Assembly: GCA_020832305.1 (NCBI GenBank)
Contig: JAFIEV010000046.1
Location: 62,001 to 126,000, forward strand
Origin: Cyclobacteriaceae bacterium
GTDB lineage: Bacteria > Bacteroidota > Bacteroidia > Cytophagales > Cyclobacteriaceae
Length of the DNA stretch: 64,000 nucleotides
Reading direction: 5' to 3'
Position numbers and translations under genes: made by a program
The notes under the pieces: model-generated
Seen by the model: the letters and a program-made list of their open reading frames with translations, nothing else
The model's database searches: none
What the model was told of the DNA's origin: nothing
Shown here: positions 25,666 through 35,193 of the stretch, one piece after another
How positions within the stretch are numbered: the stretch's first letter is position 1
How the letters are laid out: each line of letters begins with the position of its first letter

Positions 25666-27501
25666 ATGACCTTTTCTAATCTCGACATTATTGTATTTGT
25701 AGGATACTGCTTCCTCATTCTCTTTTTAGGTCTTTTTGTGTCCCGCGAAAAGAAAGGGCACCAAAAAGACTCCAAAGATTACTTTCTCGCCAGCAAAGCA
25801 TTGCCATGGTGGGCAGTAGGAGCTTCTCTCATTGCCTCCAATATTTCAGCTGAGCAATTTATTGGAATGTCGGGCTCAGGATTTGCCATGGGCCTTGCGA
25901 TTTCAACCTATGAATGGATGGCCGCAGCCACCCTCGTAATTGTAGGTATCTTTTTTCTGCCTATTTTCTTAAAAAAGCAAATTTATACCATGCCCCAGTT
26001 TCTGGAGCAGAGATATGATGCAAGGGTACGTACCATAATGGCCATTTTCTGGTTGCTGGTGTATGTATTTGTCAATCTTACCTCTGTGCTTTACCTGGGC
26101 GCATTAAGCATTGAAACCATTATGGGCATTCCTATGCAGACGGCCATTATAGGATTAGCTGCATTTGCCATGATTTATTCCATTTATGGAGGCTTAAAAG
26201 CAGTAGCCTGGACAGATGTAGTGCAGGTAGCCTTTTTGGTGGGCGGTGGTTTAGCCACTACCTATCTGGCGCTTGAACTTGTGGGAGATGGCAGTCCATG
26301 GGATGGTTTCACTCGCCTTCGCAGGGAGGTTCCTTCGCATTTTCACATGATTTTTGATAAAGGACAATTTAGTATCCCAGATGGTCAGGGAGGTTTTAGA
26401 GATGCCTATCTCGATTTGCCGGGCATCAGCCTCTTAATTGGTGGTATGTGGATCGTCAATCTCAATTACTGGGGCTGTAATCAATATATTACCCAGCGGG
26501 CTCTGGCAGCTAAAAATCTCAATGAGGCGCAAAAAGGCGTGATATTTGCCGGATTTCTCAAACTTTTAATGCCTTTAATCGTGGTGATACCAGGTATTGC
26601 GGCCTTTGCCATTATTCAAAATGAAGCAGGCAGCGGCGACTTTACCACCGCCATGACCGATTCGGCTACAGGCTTTGTAAAATCTGATAAGGCCTATCCC
26701 TCTTTGTTGAATTTACTTCCGCAAGGACTTCAAGGTCTGGCTTTCGCAGCCTTAACCGCTGCTATCGTTTCATCACTGGCATCTATGGCTAACAGTACAT
26801 CAACCATATTTACCATGGATATTTACAAAAACTTCTTCAATAAAAATCCGAAGGAAGTAACCCTGGTAAGGGTAGGTCGCATAGTAGCGCTGGTAGCTTT
26901 TGTTGTTGCAGCAGTCACAGCTCCTGCCTTGCGCACACTTGATCAGGTATTTCAGTATATACAAGAATTTACAGGCCTGGTGAGTCCGGGTATTTTCACC
27001 ATCTTCGTTTTTGGCTTTTTCTGGCCAAAAGGCACTGCCAATGGAGCTTTTTGGGTAGCTGTTCTGACCCTGCCATTATCTTTCGGCTTTAAGTTGCTCA
27101 CACCCGAGCTACCCTTCATCGATCGAATGGGGGTTGTTTTCATCCTGACCTCACTGGTTATGATGGGCGTGAGTTATTTTGACAACCGACATGAATTTAA
27201 ACTGGATAATGCAACCATAAAGCGCGCTTCTATTCACTTTTTCATCATGTTAGTACTGGCACTGGGTATGCTTGTCGCCAAAAATATGGGACTTGATTTT
27301 TATTCAGCACCCGGAAAAACCCTGGTTCACCTCCTGGCTTTTGAAGGATTTGTCTTTTTGATTACGCTTCTTAAACCTCTTAAGGCCTTTGAAAAAGGAA
27401 TTCATTATGACAAGGAACTCTTTAAGACCAGTGCGAAATTTAAAGTGGGAGCTTTTAGCATTGCACTTATTCTGGTGATTCTATATACTGTATTCTGGTA
27501 A
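25666..27501 (+). CDS. Sodium/sugar symporter, SSS family (SglT-like)
   Basis: 611 residues with about 14 transmembrane helices. The SSS signature region is clear: DYFLASKALPWWAVGASL, then NISAEQFIGMSGSGFAMGL, and later FAALTAAIVSSLASMANSTS, which carries the conserved Na+ site serines. It imports a monosaccharide with Na+ across the inner membrane. The gene order (epimerase before, galactokinase after with a one-base TAATG overlap) points to galactose or a mixed galactose/xylose specificity. Length and sequence resemble Vibrio SglT-type carriers. Confidence 0.92.
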   Translation: MTFSNLDIIVFVGYCFLILFLGLFVSREKKGHQKDSKDYFLASKALPWWAVGASLIASNISAEQFIGMSGSGFAMGLAISTYEWMAAATLVIVGIFFLPIFLKKQIYTMPQFLEQRYDARVRTIMAIFWLLVYVFVNLTSVLYLGALSIETIMGIPMQTAIIGLAAFAMIYSIYGGLKAVAWTDVVQVAFLVGGGLATTYLALELVGDGSPWDGFTRLRREVPSHFHMIFDKGQFSIPDGQGGFRDAYLDLPGISLLIGGMWIVNLNYWGCNQYITQRALAAKNLNEAQKGVIFAGFLKLLMPLIVVIPGIAAFAIIQNEAGSGDFTTAMTDSATGFVKSDKAYPSLLNLLPQGLQGLAFAALTAAIVSSLASMANSTSTIFTMDIYKNFFNKNPKEVTLVRVGRIVALVAFVVAAVTAPALRTLDQVFQYIQEFTGLVSPGIFTIFVFGFFWPKGTANGAFWVAVLTLPLSFGFKLLTPELPFIDRMGVVFILTSLVMMGVSYFDNRHEFKLDNATIKRASIHFFIMLVLALGMLVAKNMGLDFYSAPGKTLVHLLAFEGFVFLITLLKPLKAFEKGIHYDKELFKTSAKFKVGAFSIALILVILYTVFW

Positions 27502-28658
27502 TGATCATGCATAAAAATATAAAACAAAAATTTAAATCATTGTACGGTGGTGAACCCACCTTGTTTCGCTCGCCCGGACGTATAAATTTACTGGGCGAAC
27601 ATACCGACTACAACGAAGGTTATGTGCTCCCGGCAGCCATCGATAAAGAGATTATCTGTGCTATAGCGCCAAACGGCATGCCGGTAATCAGGTTGCACGC
27701 ACTGGATTTAGGTAATAGCTTTGAAATAGAAGTCGATAAAATCAAACCCACAGATAGCGGATGGGCCAATTATATTCTCGGAGTAGCTGCCCAATATAGA
27801 AAAATGGGAGTAACCATTCAGGGCTTCGATGCTGTTTTTGGTGGTGATATTCCCCTTGGCGCAGGTTTATCTTCTTCGGCAGCATTAGAATGTGCCTTTG
27901 CTTATGCTTTGGATCAATTGTGGAATACCCAATTGCAAAAGCTGGAAATGGTAAAAATGGCTCAAATGGCTGAGCATGAATATGCCGGTGTAAAATGCGG
28001 AATCATGGATCAGTTTGCCAGTATGTTTGGAAAAAAGGATCATGTTATTCAACTCGATTGCCGCTCACTTGATTACAGCCATTTTAAAATTGCATTGCAT
28101 GATTTTGAATTGATTTTATGTGATTCACATGTCAAGCATTCTCTCACCTCCTCTGCATACAATGAACGAAGGGAGCAATGTGAAGAAGGTACGAGAATCT
28201 TAAAAGGCCAATTCCCTGAGATCAATTCCCTCCGGGATGTAAAACCAGAGCAACTCATCGCTATGAAAGAGGCTGTAGATCCACTGGTTTATAAAAGGTG
28301 CAGTTATGTGGTACATGAAAACCTGCGGGTATTAAAGGCAGTGGAAATGCTTGATGCAGATGATCTGAAAGGTTTTGGAGAACTCATGTATACCACACAT
28401 CATGGTTTAAGTATCGATTATGAAGTGAGTTGCCCTGAACTCGATTTTTTAGTCAATTTCACTGAAACCCTCGAATTTGTACTGGGATCGCGTATGATGG
28501 GAGGTGGATTCGGAGGCTGCAGTATCAACATCGTAAAAAGTAGCCAGGTTGAAGAATTTATCGATAAAATATCGAAAGCGTATAAGCAAAATACAGGCAT
28601 AGATATGTCGGCCTACAGGGTGAAAATTGAAAATGGCACTTCCAAAATATCCGAATAA
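27501..28658 (+). CDS. galK: Galactokinase
   Basis: 385 residues, GHMP kinase family. The galactokinase signature RSPGRINLLGEHTDYNEGY lies at about 22-40; the ATP-binding motif is PLGAGLSSSAALE and the third motif MGGGFGGCSI. It phosphorylates galactose at C1, the entry step of the Leloir pathway. The start overlaps the symporter stop by one base; an alternative ATG lies two codons in. galT and galE are not in the window, so the later Leloir steps are encoded elsewhere. Confidence 0.96.
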   Translation: MIMHKNIKQKFKSLYGGEPTLFRSPGRINLLGEHTDYNEGYVLPAAIDKEIICAIAPNGMPVIRLHALDLGNSFEIEVDKIKPTDSGWANYILGVAAQYRKMGVTIQGFDAVFGGDIPLGAGLSSSAALECAFAYALDQLWNTQLQKLEMVKMAQMAEHEYAGVKCGIMDQFASMFGKKDHVIQLDCRSLDYSHFKIALHDFELILCDSHVKHSLTSSAYNERREQCEEGTRILKGQFPEINSLRDVKPEQLIAMKEAVDPLVYKRCSYVVHENLRVLKAVEMLDADDLKGFGELMYTTHHGLSIDYEVSCPELDFLVNFTETLEFVLGSRMMGGGFGGCSINIVKSSQVEEFIDKISKAYKQNTGIDMSAYRVKIENGTSKISE

Positions 28659-28675
28659 ACTAAAAGAGAGCCACT

Positions 28676-30166
28676 ATGCACGAGCATAAATATATCCTTG
28701 GTCTTGATGTTGGAAGTTCATCTGTTAAGACCACCTTATTAGACGCTGAAAGTGGAAAAGTGGCGGCTTCTGCAACTTTTCCAGCACAGGAAATGAAAAT
28801 AGAAGCCCCCAAAGCAGGGTGGGCAGAACAAGACCCTGAAGCCTGGTGGGCAAATATTAAACTCGGTATAGCTTCGGTTATTAATAAATCCGGTGCATCG
28901 GGTGCAGATATTGGCGCGATTGGCATTTCTTACCAGATGCACGGTCTGGTACTTGTGGGAAAAGACCATAAGGTATTGCGTTCATCAATTATATGGTGTG
29001 ACAGCCGTGCCGTGGAAACCGGTAACAAGGCATTTCACGGAATTGGCCCTGAATATTGTTTGAATCATTATCTCAACAGTCCGGGTAACTTTACCGCCAG
29101 TAAGCTGAAATGGGTTAAAGAGCAACAGCCAGAATTGTTCGAGAAAGTTTACAAAGCCATGCTTCCGGGCGATTTTGTAGCCATGAAGCTTACAGGTGAA
29201 ATCAATACCACCATCTCCGGATTAAGTGAGGGTGTATTCTGGGATTTCAAAGAAGAAAAAATTGCAGATCGCTTGTTGCAATATTACGGCATTGAACCTG
29301 GACTATTGCCCGAGGTGGTTCCAACATTTTCTATCCAGGGTAAAGTAAGCGCCGCGGCTGCCCGGGAAACTGGATTAAATGCGGGAACCCCTGTCTCATA
29401 CCGTGCAGGAGACCAGCCAAATAATGCATTTTCCCTTAATGTACTCAAACCAGGTGAAATTGCCGCAACGGCCGGTACCTCAGGGGTTGTATATGGCATT
29501 ATTGACCAGGCAGCCTATGACCCAAAATCAAGGGTAAACACCTTTGTACATGTCAATCACCAAAAAGAAGCCGCGAGATATGGTGTCCTGCTTTGCATAA
29601 ACGGTACAGGAATACTCAACAGCTGGATGCGCAATACACTCTTTGGAGGCAATTACTCTTACGAACAAATGAACCAAATGGCAGCAGAAGCGCCGGTAGG
29701 GTCTGATGGCCTTGTTTTCATGCCTTTTGGAAATGGTGCTGAACGAATACTTGAAAATAAAGAGCTTGGCGCAGGTCTTCATAATCTCAACTTCAATATT
29801 CACCAAAACTCCCATATGCTACGGGCTGCTCAGGAAGGGATTGTTTATTCATTGAATTTCGGATTTAACATAATGAAGGATATGGGAATGCCACTCAATA
29901 CCGTAAGAGCCGGCCATGCCAACATGTTCCTCAGTCCGTTATTCAGAGAGGCTTTTGCCAATACCACCCAGACCACAGTAGAATTGTATAACACCGATGG
30001 TGCACAGGGAGCCGCCCGGGGTGCCGGAATAGGCGCTTCAATATATGCCAATACAGAACAGGCATTTACCGGCCTTGAAGCCATTAAAACCATAGAACCC
30101 GATGTAAAACTAAAAGATGCTTATGCTGAGGCTTACCAATACTGGTTGTCTTTTCTGGCATCCTAA
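28676..30166 (+). CDS. xylB: Xylulokinase
   Basis: 496 residues, FGGY carbohydrate kinase family. The N-terminal phosphate motif is [14 protein letters not shown] (about 8-21), with substrate-site [11 protein letters not shown] (conserved QMHG of xylulokinases), [17 protein letters not shown] and the C-terminal ATP-site GGxx-like [11 protein letters not shown]. It phosphorylates D-xylulose to xylulose-5-phosphate for the pentose phosphate pathway. It starts 17 bases after galK and ends 14 bases before xylA, clearly in one operon. Confidence 0.95.
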   Translation: MHEHKYILGLDVGSSSVKTTLLDAESGKVAASATFPAQEMKIEAPKAGWAEQDPEAWWANIKLGIASVINKSGASGADIGAIGISYQMHGLVLVGKDHKVLRSSIIWCDSRAVETGNKAFHGIGPEYCLNHYLNSPGNFTASKLKWVKEQQPELFEKVYKAMLPGDFVAMKLTGEINTTISGLSEGVFWDFKEEKIADRLLQYYGIEPGLLPEVVPTFSIQGKVSAAAARETGLNAGTPVSYRAGDQPNNAFSLNVLKPGEIAATAGTSGVVYGIIDQAAYDPKSRVNTFVHVNHQKEAARYGVLLCINGTGILNSWMRNTLFGGNYSYEQMNQMAAEAPVGSDGLVFMPFGNGAERILENKELGAGLHNLNFNIHQNSHMLRAAQEGIVYSLNFGFNIMKDMGMPLNTVRAGHANMFLSPLFREAFANTTQTTVELYNTDGAQGAARGAGIGASIYANTEQAFTGLEAIKTIEPDVKLKDAYAEAYQYWLSFLAS

Positions 30167-30180
30167 AACCCTTTTTTATT

Positions 30181-31497
30181 ATGAGCAACAAATCATTTTT
30201 CCCGAATGTAGACAAAATCAAATTTGAAGGTAAGGATTCAAAGAATCCTATGGCTTACAGATTTTATGACGAAAACCAGGTGGTAGCTGGTAAATCCATG
30301 AAAGACCATTTCCGCTTTGCGGTTGCTTACTGGCATAGCTTCTGTGGTACCGGTGGAGATCCTTTTGGACCAGGCACCAAGCATTTTCCATGGGACACAG
30401 CTTCAGATCCGTTAAAAAAGGCTCAGGACAAAATGGATGCGGCCTTTGAATTTATCGGTAAACTTGGTATCCCTTTTTATTGTTTCCACGACTTTGATAT
30501 GATCGATGAAGGTGGCAGCATTCAGGAATCTGAAAAAAGACTGCAAGCCATAGTGGATTATGCCAAAGGCAAACAACAGGAAACAGGTATTAAACTGCTT
30601 TGGGGTACAGCCAATGTTTTCAGCAATCCAAGGTATATGAATGGCGCTTCTACCAATCCCGATTTCAATGTAGTAGCATGGGCCGGAACACAAATAAAAA
30701 ATGCCATTGATGCTACCATTGCCCTCGGTGGTGAAAACTATGTATTCTGGGGAGGCCGCGAAGGTTATATGTCGCTGCTTAATACCGATATGAAACGCGA
30801 AAGAGAACATCTGGCTACCTTCCTCACCATAGCAAAGGATTATGGAAGAAGAAATGGTTTTAAAGGTACATTCCTGATCGAACCCAAGCCAATGGAGCCC
30901 ACCAAACACCAGTATGATTATGACACCGCAACCGTTATTGGTTTCCTCAAAGAATTTGGACTCGACAAAGACTTCAAGGTTAATATTGAAGTAAACCACG
31001 CCACACTGGCAGGCCATACGTTCCAGCACGAACTTCAGGTGGCTGTTGATCAGGGTATGCTGGGAAGCATTGATGCCAACCGGGGTGACTACCAGAATGG
31101 TTGGGATACCGATCAGTTTGCCATGAATTACCTCGAACTGGCCGAGGCCATGCTCGTTATTCTGGAAGGCGGCGGAATCAAGGGCGGTGGTGTAAATTTC
31201 GATGCTAAAACGCGTAGAAATTCAACAGACCTTGAGGATATTTTCCTGGCTCACATCGGAAGTATGGATGCTTTTGCCAAAGGCCTGCTCATTGCCAACG
31301 ATGTGCTGGAAAAATCAGAATATAAGAAAATGCGTAAAGAACGCTATGCGTCCTTTGATGCAGGGCAGGGTAAAGCCTTTGAAGAAGGTAAACTCAAATT
31401 GGAAGACCTCCGAGAACATGCCTTGAAAGTTGGTGAGCCAAAGCAAACCAGCGGCAAACAAGAATTGTACGAAATTATACTGAACCAGTATATATAG
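30181..31497 (+). CDS. xylA: Xylose isomerase
   Basis: 438 residues, the class II xylose isomerase length. Catalytic His lies in YCFHDFDM and metal ligands in [18 protein letters not shown] and [34 protein letters not shown] is the family signature. It converts D-xylose to D-xylulose, the substrate of the upstream xylB product. Last gene of the sugar operon; an intrinsic terminator follows 22 bases later. Cytoplasmic. Confidence 0.97.
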   Translation: MSNKSFFPNVDKIKFEGKDSKNPMAYRFYDENQVVAGKSMKDHFRFAVAYWHSFCGTGGDPFGPGTKHFPWDTASDPLKKAQDKMDAAFEFIGKLGIPFYCFHDFDMIDEGGSIQESEKRLQAIVDYAKGKQQETGIKLLWGTANVFSNPRYMNGASTNPDFNVVAWAGTQIKNAIDATIALGGENYVFWGGREGYMSLLNTDMKREREHLATFLTIAKDYGRRNGFKGTFLIEPKPMEPTKHQYDYDTATVIGFLKEFGLDKDFKVNIEVNHATLAGHTFQHELQVAVDQGMLGSIDANRGDYQNGWDTDQFAMNYLELAEAMLVILEGGGIKGGGVNFDAKTRRNSTDLEDIFLAHIGSMDAFAKGLLIANDVLEKSEYKKMRKERYASFDAGQGKAFEEGKLKLEDLREHALKVGEPKQTSGKQELYEIILNQYI

Positions 31498-31518
31498 TTT
31501 TATTATTTGAAAAAATTC

Positions 31519-31553
31519 GGCCGGCAGGAGAGAAGCCCCGCCGGCTTTTTTTA
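31519..31553 (+). terminator. Intrinsic terminator of the sugar operon
   Basis: GCCGGC (31520-31525) pairs with GCCGGC (31540-31545) around a 14-base loop and is followed by a run of eight or more T with one interruption. It cleanly ends the epimerase-to-xylA operon before the sulfatase gene. Confidence 0.85.
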
Positions 31554-31583
31554 TTTTTACCTTTCTCAAAGTATTATTTCAAA

Positions 31584-33437
31584 ATGGCGCGTTACATCAG
31601 TTTTCTATTATTTGCTTTACTTATCCTGCCTTCCTGCCAGTCTGATAATGAAAAGCAGAACAAAAGACCCAATATAGTTTTTCTTATATCAGAAGATAAT
31701 TCCATGCATTATATGGATTTATTTGATCCAATGGGCGTTTCTACGCCTCAGATTCAAACCCTGGCCGAAGAAGGCGTGGTATTTGAAAATGCCTTTTCCA
31801 ACGCTCCGGTTTGTTCGGTTGCCCGCAGCACCCTCATCACAGGAACACTTGCGCCACGTACCGCTATGCATATGCACCGGAAAATTCAAATGGCTCCCAT
31901 GCCCGAAGGGCTTGAAATGTTTCCAGCCTACCTTCGCAAAGCTGGATATTATACCACCAACAACCAAAAAAAGGATTATAATGCCATAGAAGCCGATGAT
32001 GTATGGGACGAATCATCAGGAACGGCTACATGGAGGAACCGACCCGAATCTCAGCTGCCTTTTTTCCATAAAGAAACTTTTATGGGTTCTCATGAAAGCC
32101 GCCTTCATTTTGATCCTGAAATAATGAAAACCTATTCACCTGCCGATGATCCGGCGGATGTTTCTGTATATCCCTATTACCCTGACACCGATATGTTCAG
32201 GTTCACTATAGCCTATCACCGTGACAGAATCAGGGATATTGATGTTTGGGTGGGAGAGGTTATTCAACAACTGCGCGAAGACAATCTGCTGGATGATACA
32301 TTTATCTTTTATTTTGGAGATCATGGAGGGGTTTTGCCCGGCAGCAAAGGTTACCTGTACGAAACCGGCTTGCATATACCCCTGGTTGTTTACATCCCTG
32401 AAAATTATCGCCATCTCGTGGATCATTTACCGGGAACCCGTTCTAAAGGTTTCGTGAGTTTTATTGATTTCCCGGCTACGGTGCTTAATCTTGCAGGGCT
32501 ACCTATACCCGAAGCCATGGACGGCAAGGCCTTTTTGGGAAAAAATCTACGTGAAAGTGTGGAAAAACGAGACGAAACCCTGGGATATGCAGATCGATTT
32601 GACGAAAAATATGAAACCGTAAGATCACTGCGAAAGGGTAAGTGGAAATACATCCGGAGTTATCAGCCATTTTATCCCGATGCATTGCACAATAATTACC
32701 GGTATAAAATGGCCGCATTTTCTGAATGGAGAGAATTGTATTATCAAAACAAACTCGATTCAATGCAGGCGAAATTTTTTCAGCCAAAGCCCGCAGAAAT
32801 GCTCTTTGATGTTGAGGATGACCCTCTGGAACTGCATAATCTTGCGCAGAAGCCTGAGCATCAAGGCACATTGTCGGACATGCGAAAAAGATTGAATGGT
32901 AAATTGCTCGAACATCGCGACCTTGGACTGATACCCGAAAGCATCTTACTGAAGGAAGGTATCGACAATCCCGTTTCCTATGGTGAAAAGATGGCAGAAA
33001 CGCTTGGAAAAATTTTGCAAATCAATGACCTGGTTTTTCATCCTTTTGAAGAGGTAAATGCCACATTGGAAGAAAATCTACGTAACGGCAACACCCTGGA
33101 AAAATTCTGGACACTCAACACCATGTCTGTATTAGGTCCGAAAGTTACTGCCTTACTGCCCTTGGTTGAGCAAATGGCTGAAAATGAAGAAAGCCTGATT
33201 CGATGGAAAGCGGTTGAATGCCTTGCCATTGCAGGAAACCGTTCACCGTTCTTAGCCTTGAAACAGTTGATTGCGGAGTCTGATGATCCGGTGGAGAGCC
33301 TTCTCATGCTTAACTCACTGGTGTATTTCAAAGATCATTCAGGCCATCACTATCCCTTTACAGAGGATGATATTAACCCTGGCGCTTCCATCACGGAGGT
33401 AGAAAGAAGAATACAATACCTGAAAGGTACCTGGTAG
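31584..33437 (+). CDS. Sulfatase lipoprotein with CSVAR motif and C-terminal HEAT-like extension
   Basis: 617 residues. A lipobox is visible (ILPSC, Cys18). The S1 sulfatase domain begins NIVFLISEDNSMHYMDLF, an Asn-containing first metal site. The formylglycine region reads C77-S-V-A-R81 followed by STLITG, so the usual Pro at position three is Val. The second metal site is FYFGDHGGVLPGSKGYLYE. After about residue 500 the protein continues with roughly 110 residues of alpha-helical repeats resembling HEAT units, unusual for a 450-500-residue family. Substrate unknown. It begins a group of sulfatases downstream of the sugar operon. Confidence 0.88.
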   Translation: MARYISFLLFALLILPSCQSDNEKQNKRPNIVFLISEDNSMHYMDLFDPMGVSTPQIQTLAEEGVVFENAFSNAPVCSVARSTLITGTLAPRTAMHMHRKIQMAPMPEGLEMFPAYLRKAGYYTTNNQKKDYNAIEADDVWDESSGTATWRNRPESQLPFFHKETFMGSHESRLHFDPEIMKTYSPADDPADVSVYPYYPDTDMFRFTIAYHRDRIRDIDVWVGEVIQQLREDNLLDDTFIFYFGDHGGVLPGSKGYLYETGLHIPLVVYIPENYRHLVDHLPGTRSKGFVSFIDFPATVLNLAGLPIPEAMDGKAFLGKNLRESVEKRDETLGYADRFDEKYETVRSLRKGKWKYIRSYQPFYPDALHNNYRYKMAAFSEWRELYYQNKLDSMQAKFFQPKPAEMLFDVEDDPLELHNLAQKPEHQGTLSDMRKRLNGKLLEHRDLGLIPESILLKEGIDNPVSYGEKMAETLGKILQINDLVFHPFEEVNATLEENLRNGNTLEKFWTLNTMSVLGPKVTALLPLVEQMAENEESLIRWKAVECLAIAGNRSPFLALKQLIAESDDPVESLLMLNSLVYFKDHSGHHYPFTEDDINPGASITEVERRIQYLKGTW

Positions 33438-33490
33438 AGCTTTCAAAGTATTGTAGAAAATAATTTTATTCGATAAAATGCCTGAACACC

Positions 33491-35077
33491 ATGAGATACA
33501 TTGATCCATCATCGTTAATGGTTTTGACCATAGCAGGGATGCTGTTTTCCTGTTCAGTTGAACATAAAAATGCTCAAGACGAAACCAGACCCAACATCAT
33601 ATTGATCATGGCTGATGACCTGGGCTTTTCTGATATTTCTTCTTTTGGAAGTGAAATCCCAACGCCTAATATAGACCGTTTGGCAGAGGAAGGTATTCGA
33701 TTCAGGCAATTTTACAATATGTCGAAATGTGAGACAACCCGTTCAGTATTATTTACAGGACATTACCAGGGTAATTCTGCATCTCAAAGCATCGTAGGAC
33801 TGGCGAGAAATGCCGGTTATACTACCTTACACTTTGGTAAGGAGCACTTTCAGGATTGGGTGCCAGCACATTGCTATGCCACAGAAACCAATGAAAAATC
33901 CCTTACCTTCTGGGCTACCACGCAATATTTTGTTCCAACGGAGGATGAGTTGGACAAGCCCTTTATACTCGATGGAGTTGAAACCGATCCTAAAGATCTT
34001 GACTATGAAACCGAGCCCTTCTTTAAAACCGATGTTTTTACCGATTATGCCATCCGATACCTGGATAAAGCACTTGAAAAGGGGAATCCGTTTTTCTTGA
34101 CTTTACCGTATCATGCGCCTCATTATCCGCTTCAGGCAAGGGAGGAAGACATAGCTCGGTTCAGAGGAAAGTATCTGATTGGCTGGGACAGTGTAAGACA
34201 AAAGCGCTACGAAAAAATGATTGAATTGGGTGTGTTGGATGCTTCTTATCCCTTGACTGAACCCAGCAGTAATATCAATCGATTCAGGGGGCATCCAAAA
34301 GATAACGATGATATCCGCGCTAAAATACCGCTGTATCGCCCGTGGAACGAGCTTTCTGAAGATGAAAAAGATGCACTGGATCTGGAAATGGCAGTGTATG
34401 CGGCCATGGTTTACCGTATGGACCTCAATATAGGCCGGGTATTGGATTTTCTGGATGAAAGAGGCATCGCCGAAAACACGATTGTGATGTTTCTTTCAGA
34501 CAATGGCGCTTGTCCATACGACAGCAACCGCAATTTTGACATTCCTCCCGGAGGGGCAGATTCATATCGTACCCAAACCGCTGCCTGGTCTAATGCATCC
34601 AATACACCGTTTCGGTTTTTTAAACAATATGGCCATGAAGGGGGCACACACACCCCTTTCCTTATTCGCTGGCCTGCTGTTATTAAAAATGCAGGAACTT
34701 TTACCGATCATCCGGGACATGTAGTTGATATCTTTCCAACCTTGCTTGACGCTACCGGGGCAACCTACCCGATGAGCTACGAGGGCAAAGAAGTACTGCC
34801 CCTCGATGGCCGCTCACTGCTGCCGGTTTTGCAGGGAAAAGAAGCAGACCCTTCTGAATTTTTTATTTCAGGGCATACCGAAAGATTTCGAATGTTCAGG
34901 AAAGGGGACTGGAAAATCGTGCGTACCAACGGAGAAGCATGGGAATTGTACAATCTGAAAGATGACTTAACAGAAATCACCAATCTCATTGAGCAGTATC
35001 CTGAAATTGCAAAGGACTTGCTCGATCATTACGATGAAGTGAAAGAAAGGCACAAAAATAGAGCGGAAGGCGAATAA
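33491..35077 (+). CDS. Sulfatase lipoprotein with CETTR motif
   Basis: 528 residues. Lipobox LFSC (Cys21). S1 fold: NIILIMADDLGFSDISSFG, then C80-E-T-T-R84 in place of C-x-P-S/T-R, then SVLFTGHY. The second metal site is MFLSDNGACPYD, and GHEGGTHTPFLIRWP is the arylsulfatase-A-like C-terminal core. All other metal ligands look intact, so it should be an active fold if the cysteine is matured. It follows the previous sulfatase after 53 bases, probably co-transcribed. Confidence 0.88.
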   Translation: MRYIDPSSLMVLTIAGMLFSCSVEHKNAQDETRPNIILIMADDLGFSDISSFGSEIPTPNIDRLAEEGIRFRQFYNMSKCETTRSVLFTGHYQGNSASQSIVGLARNAGYTTLHFGKEHFQDWVPAHCYATETNEKSLTFWATTQYFVPTEDELDKPFILDGVETDPKDLDYETEPFFKTDVFTDYAIRYLDKALEKGNPFFLTLPYHAPHYPLQAREEDIARFRGKYLIGWDSVRQKRYEKMIELGVLDASYPLTEPSSNINRFRGHPKDNDDIRAKIPLYRPWNELSEDEKDALDLEMAVYAAMVYRMDLNIGRVLDFLDERGIAENTIVMFLSDNGACPYDSNRNFDIPPGGADSYRTQTAAWSNASNTPFRFFKQYGHEGGTHTPFLIRWPAVIKNAGTFTDHPGHVVDIFPTLLDATGATYPMSYEGKEVLPLDGRSLLPVLQGKEADPSEFFISGHTERFRMFRKGDWKIVRTNGEAWELYNLKDDLTEITNLIEQYPEIAKDLLDHYDEVKERHKNRAEGE

Positions 35078-35193
35078 GCTTCAAACTGTATTTTTCATTT
35101 TTTAGTTCATATCGATGATTCCCACCAGCTCAAAACAGATCTGTCAAAAAGCTAATGTCTGTTACAAATGAAAGGATTCCGAAAAGTGAAAGA

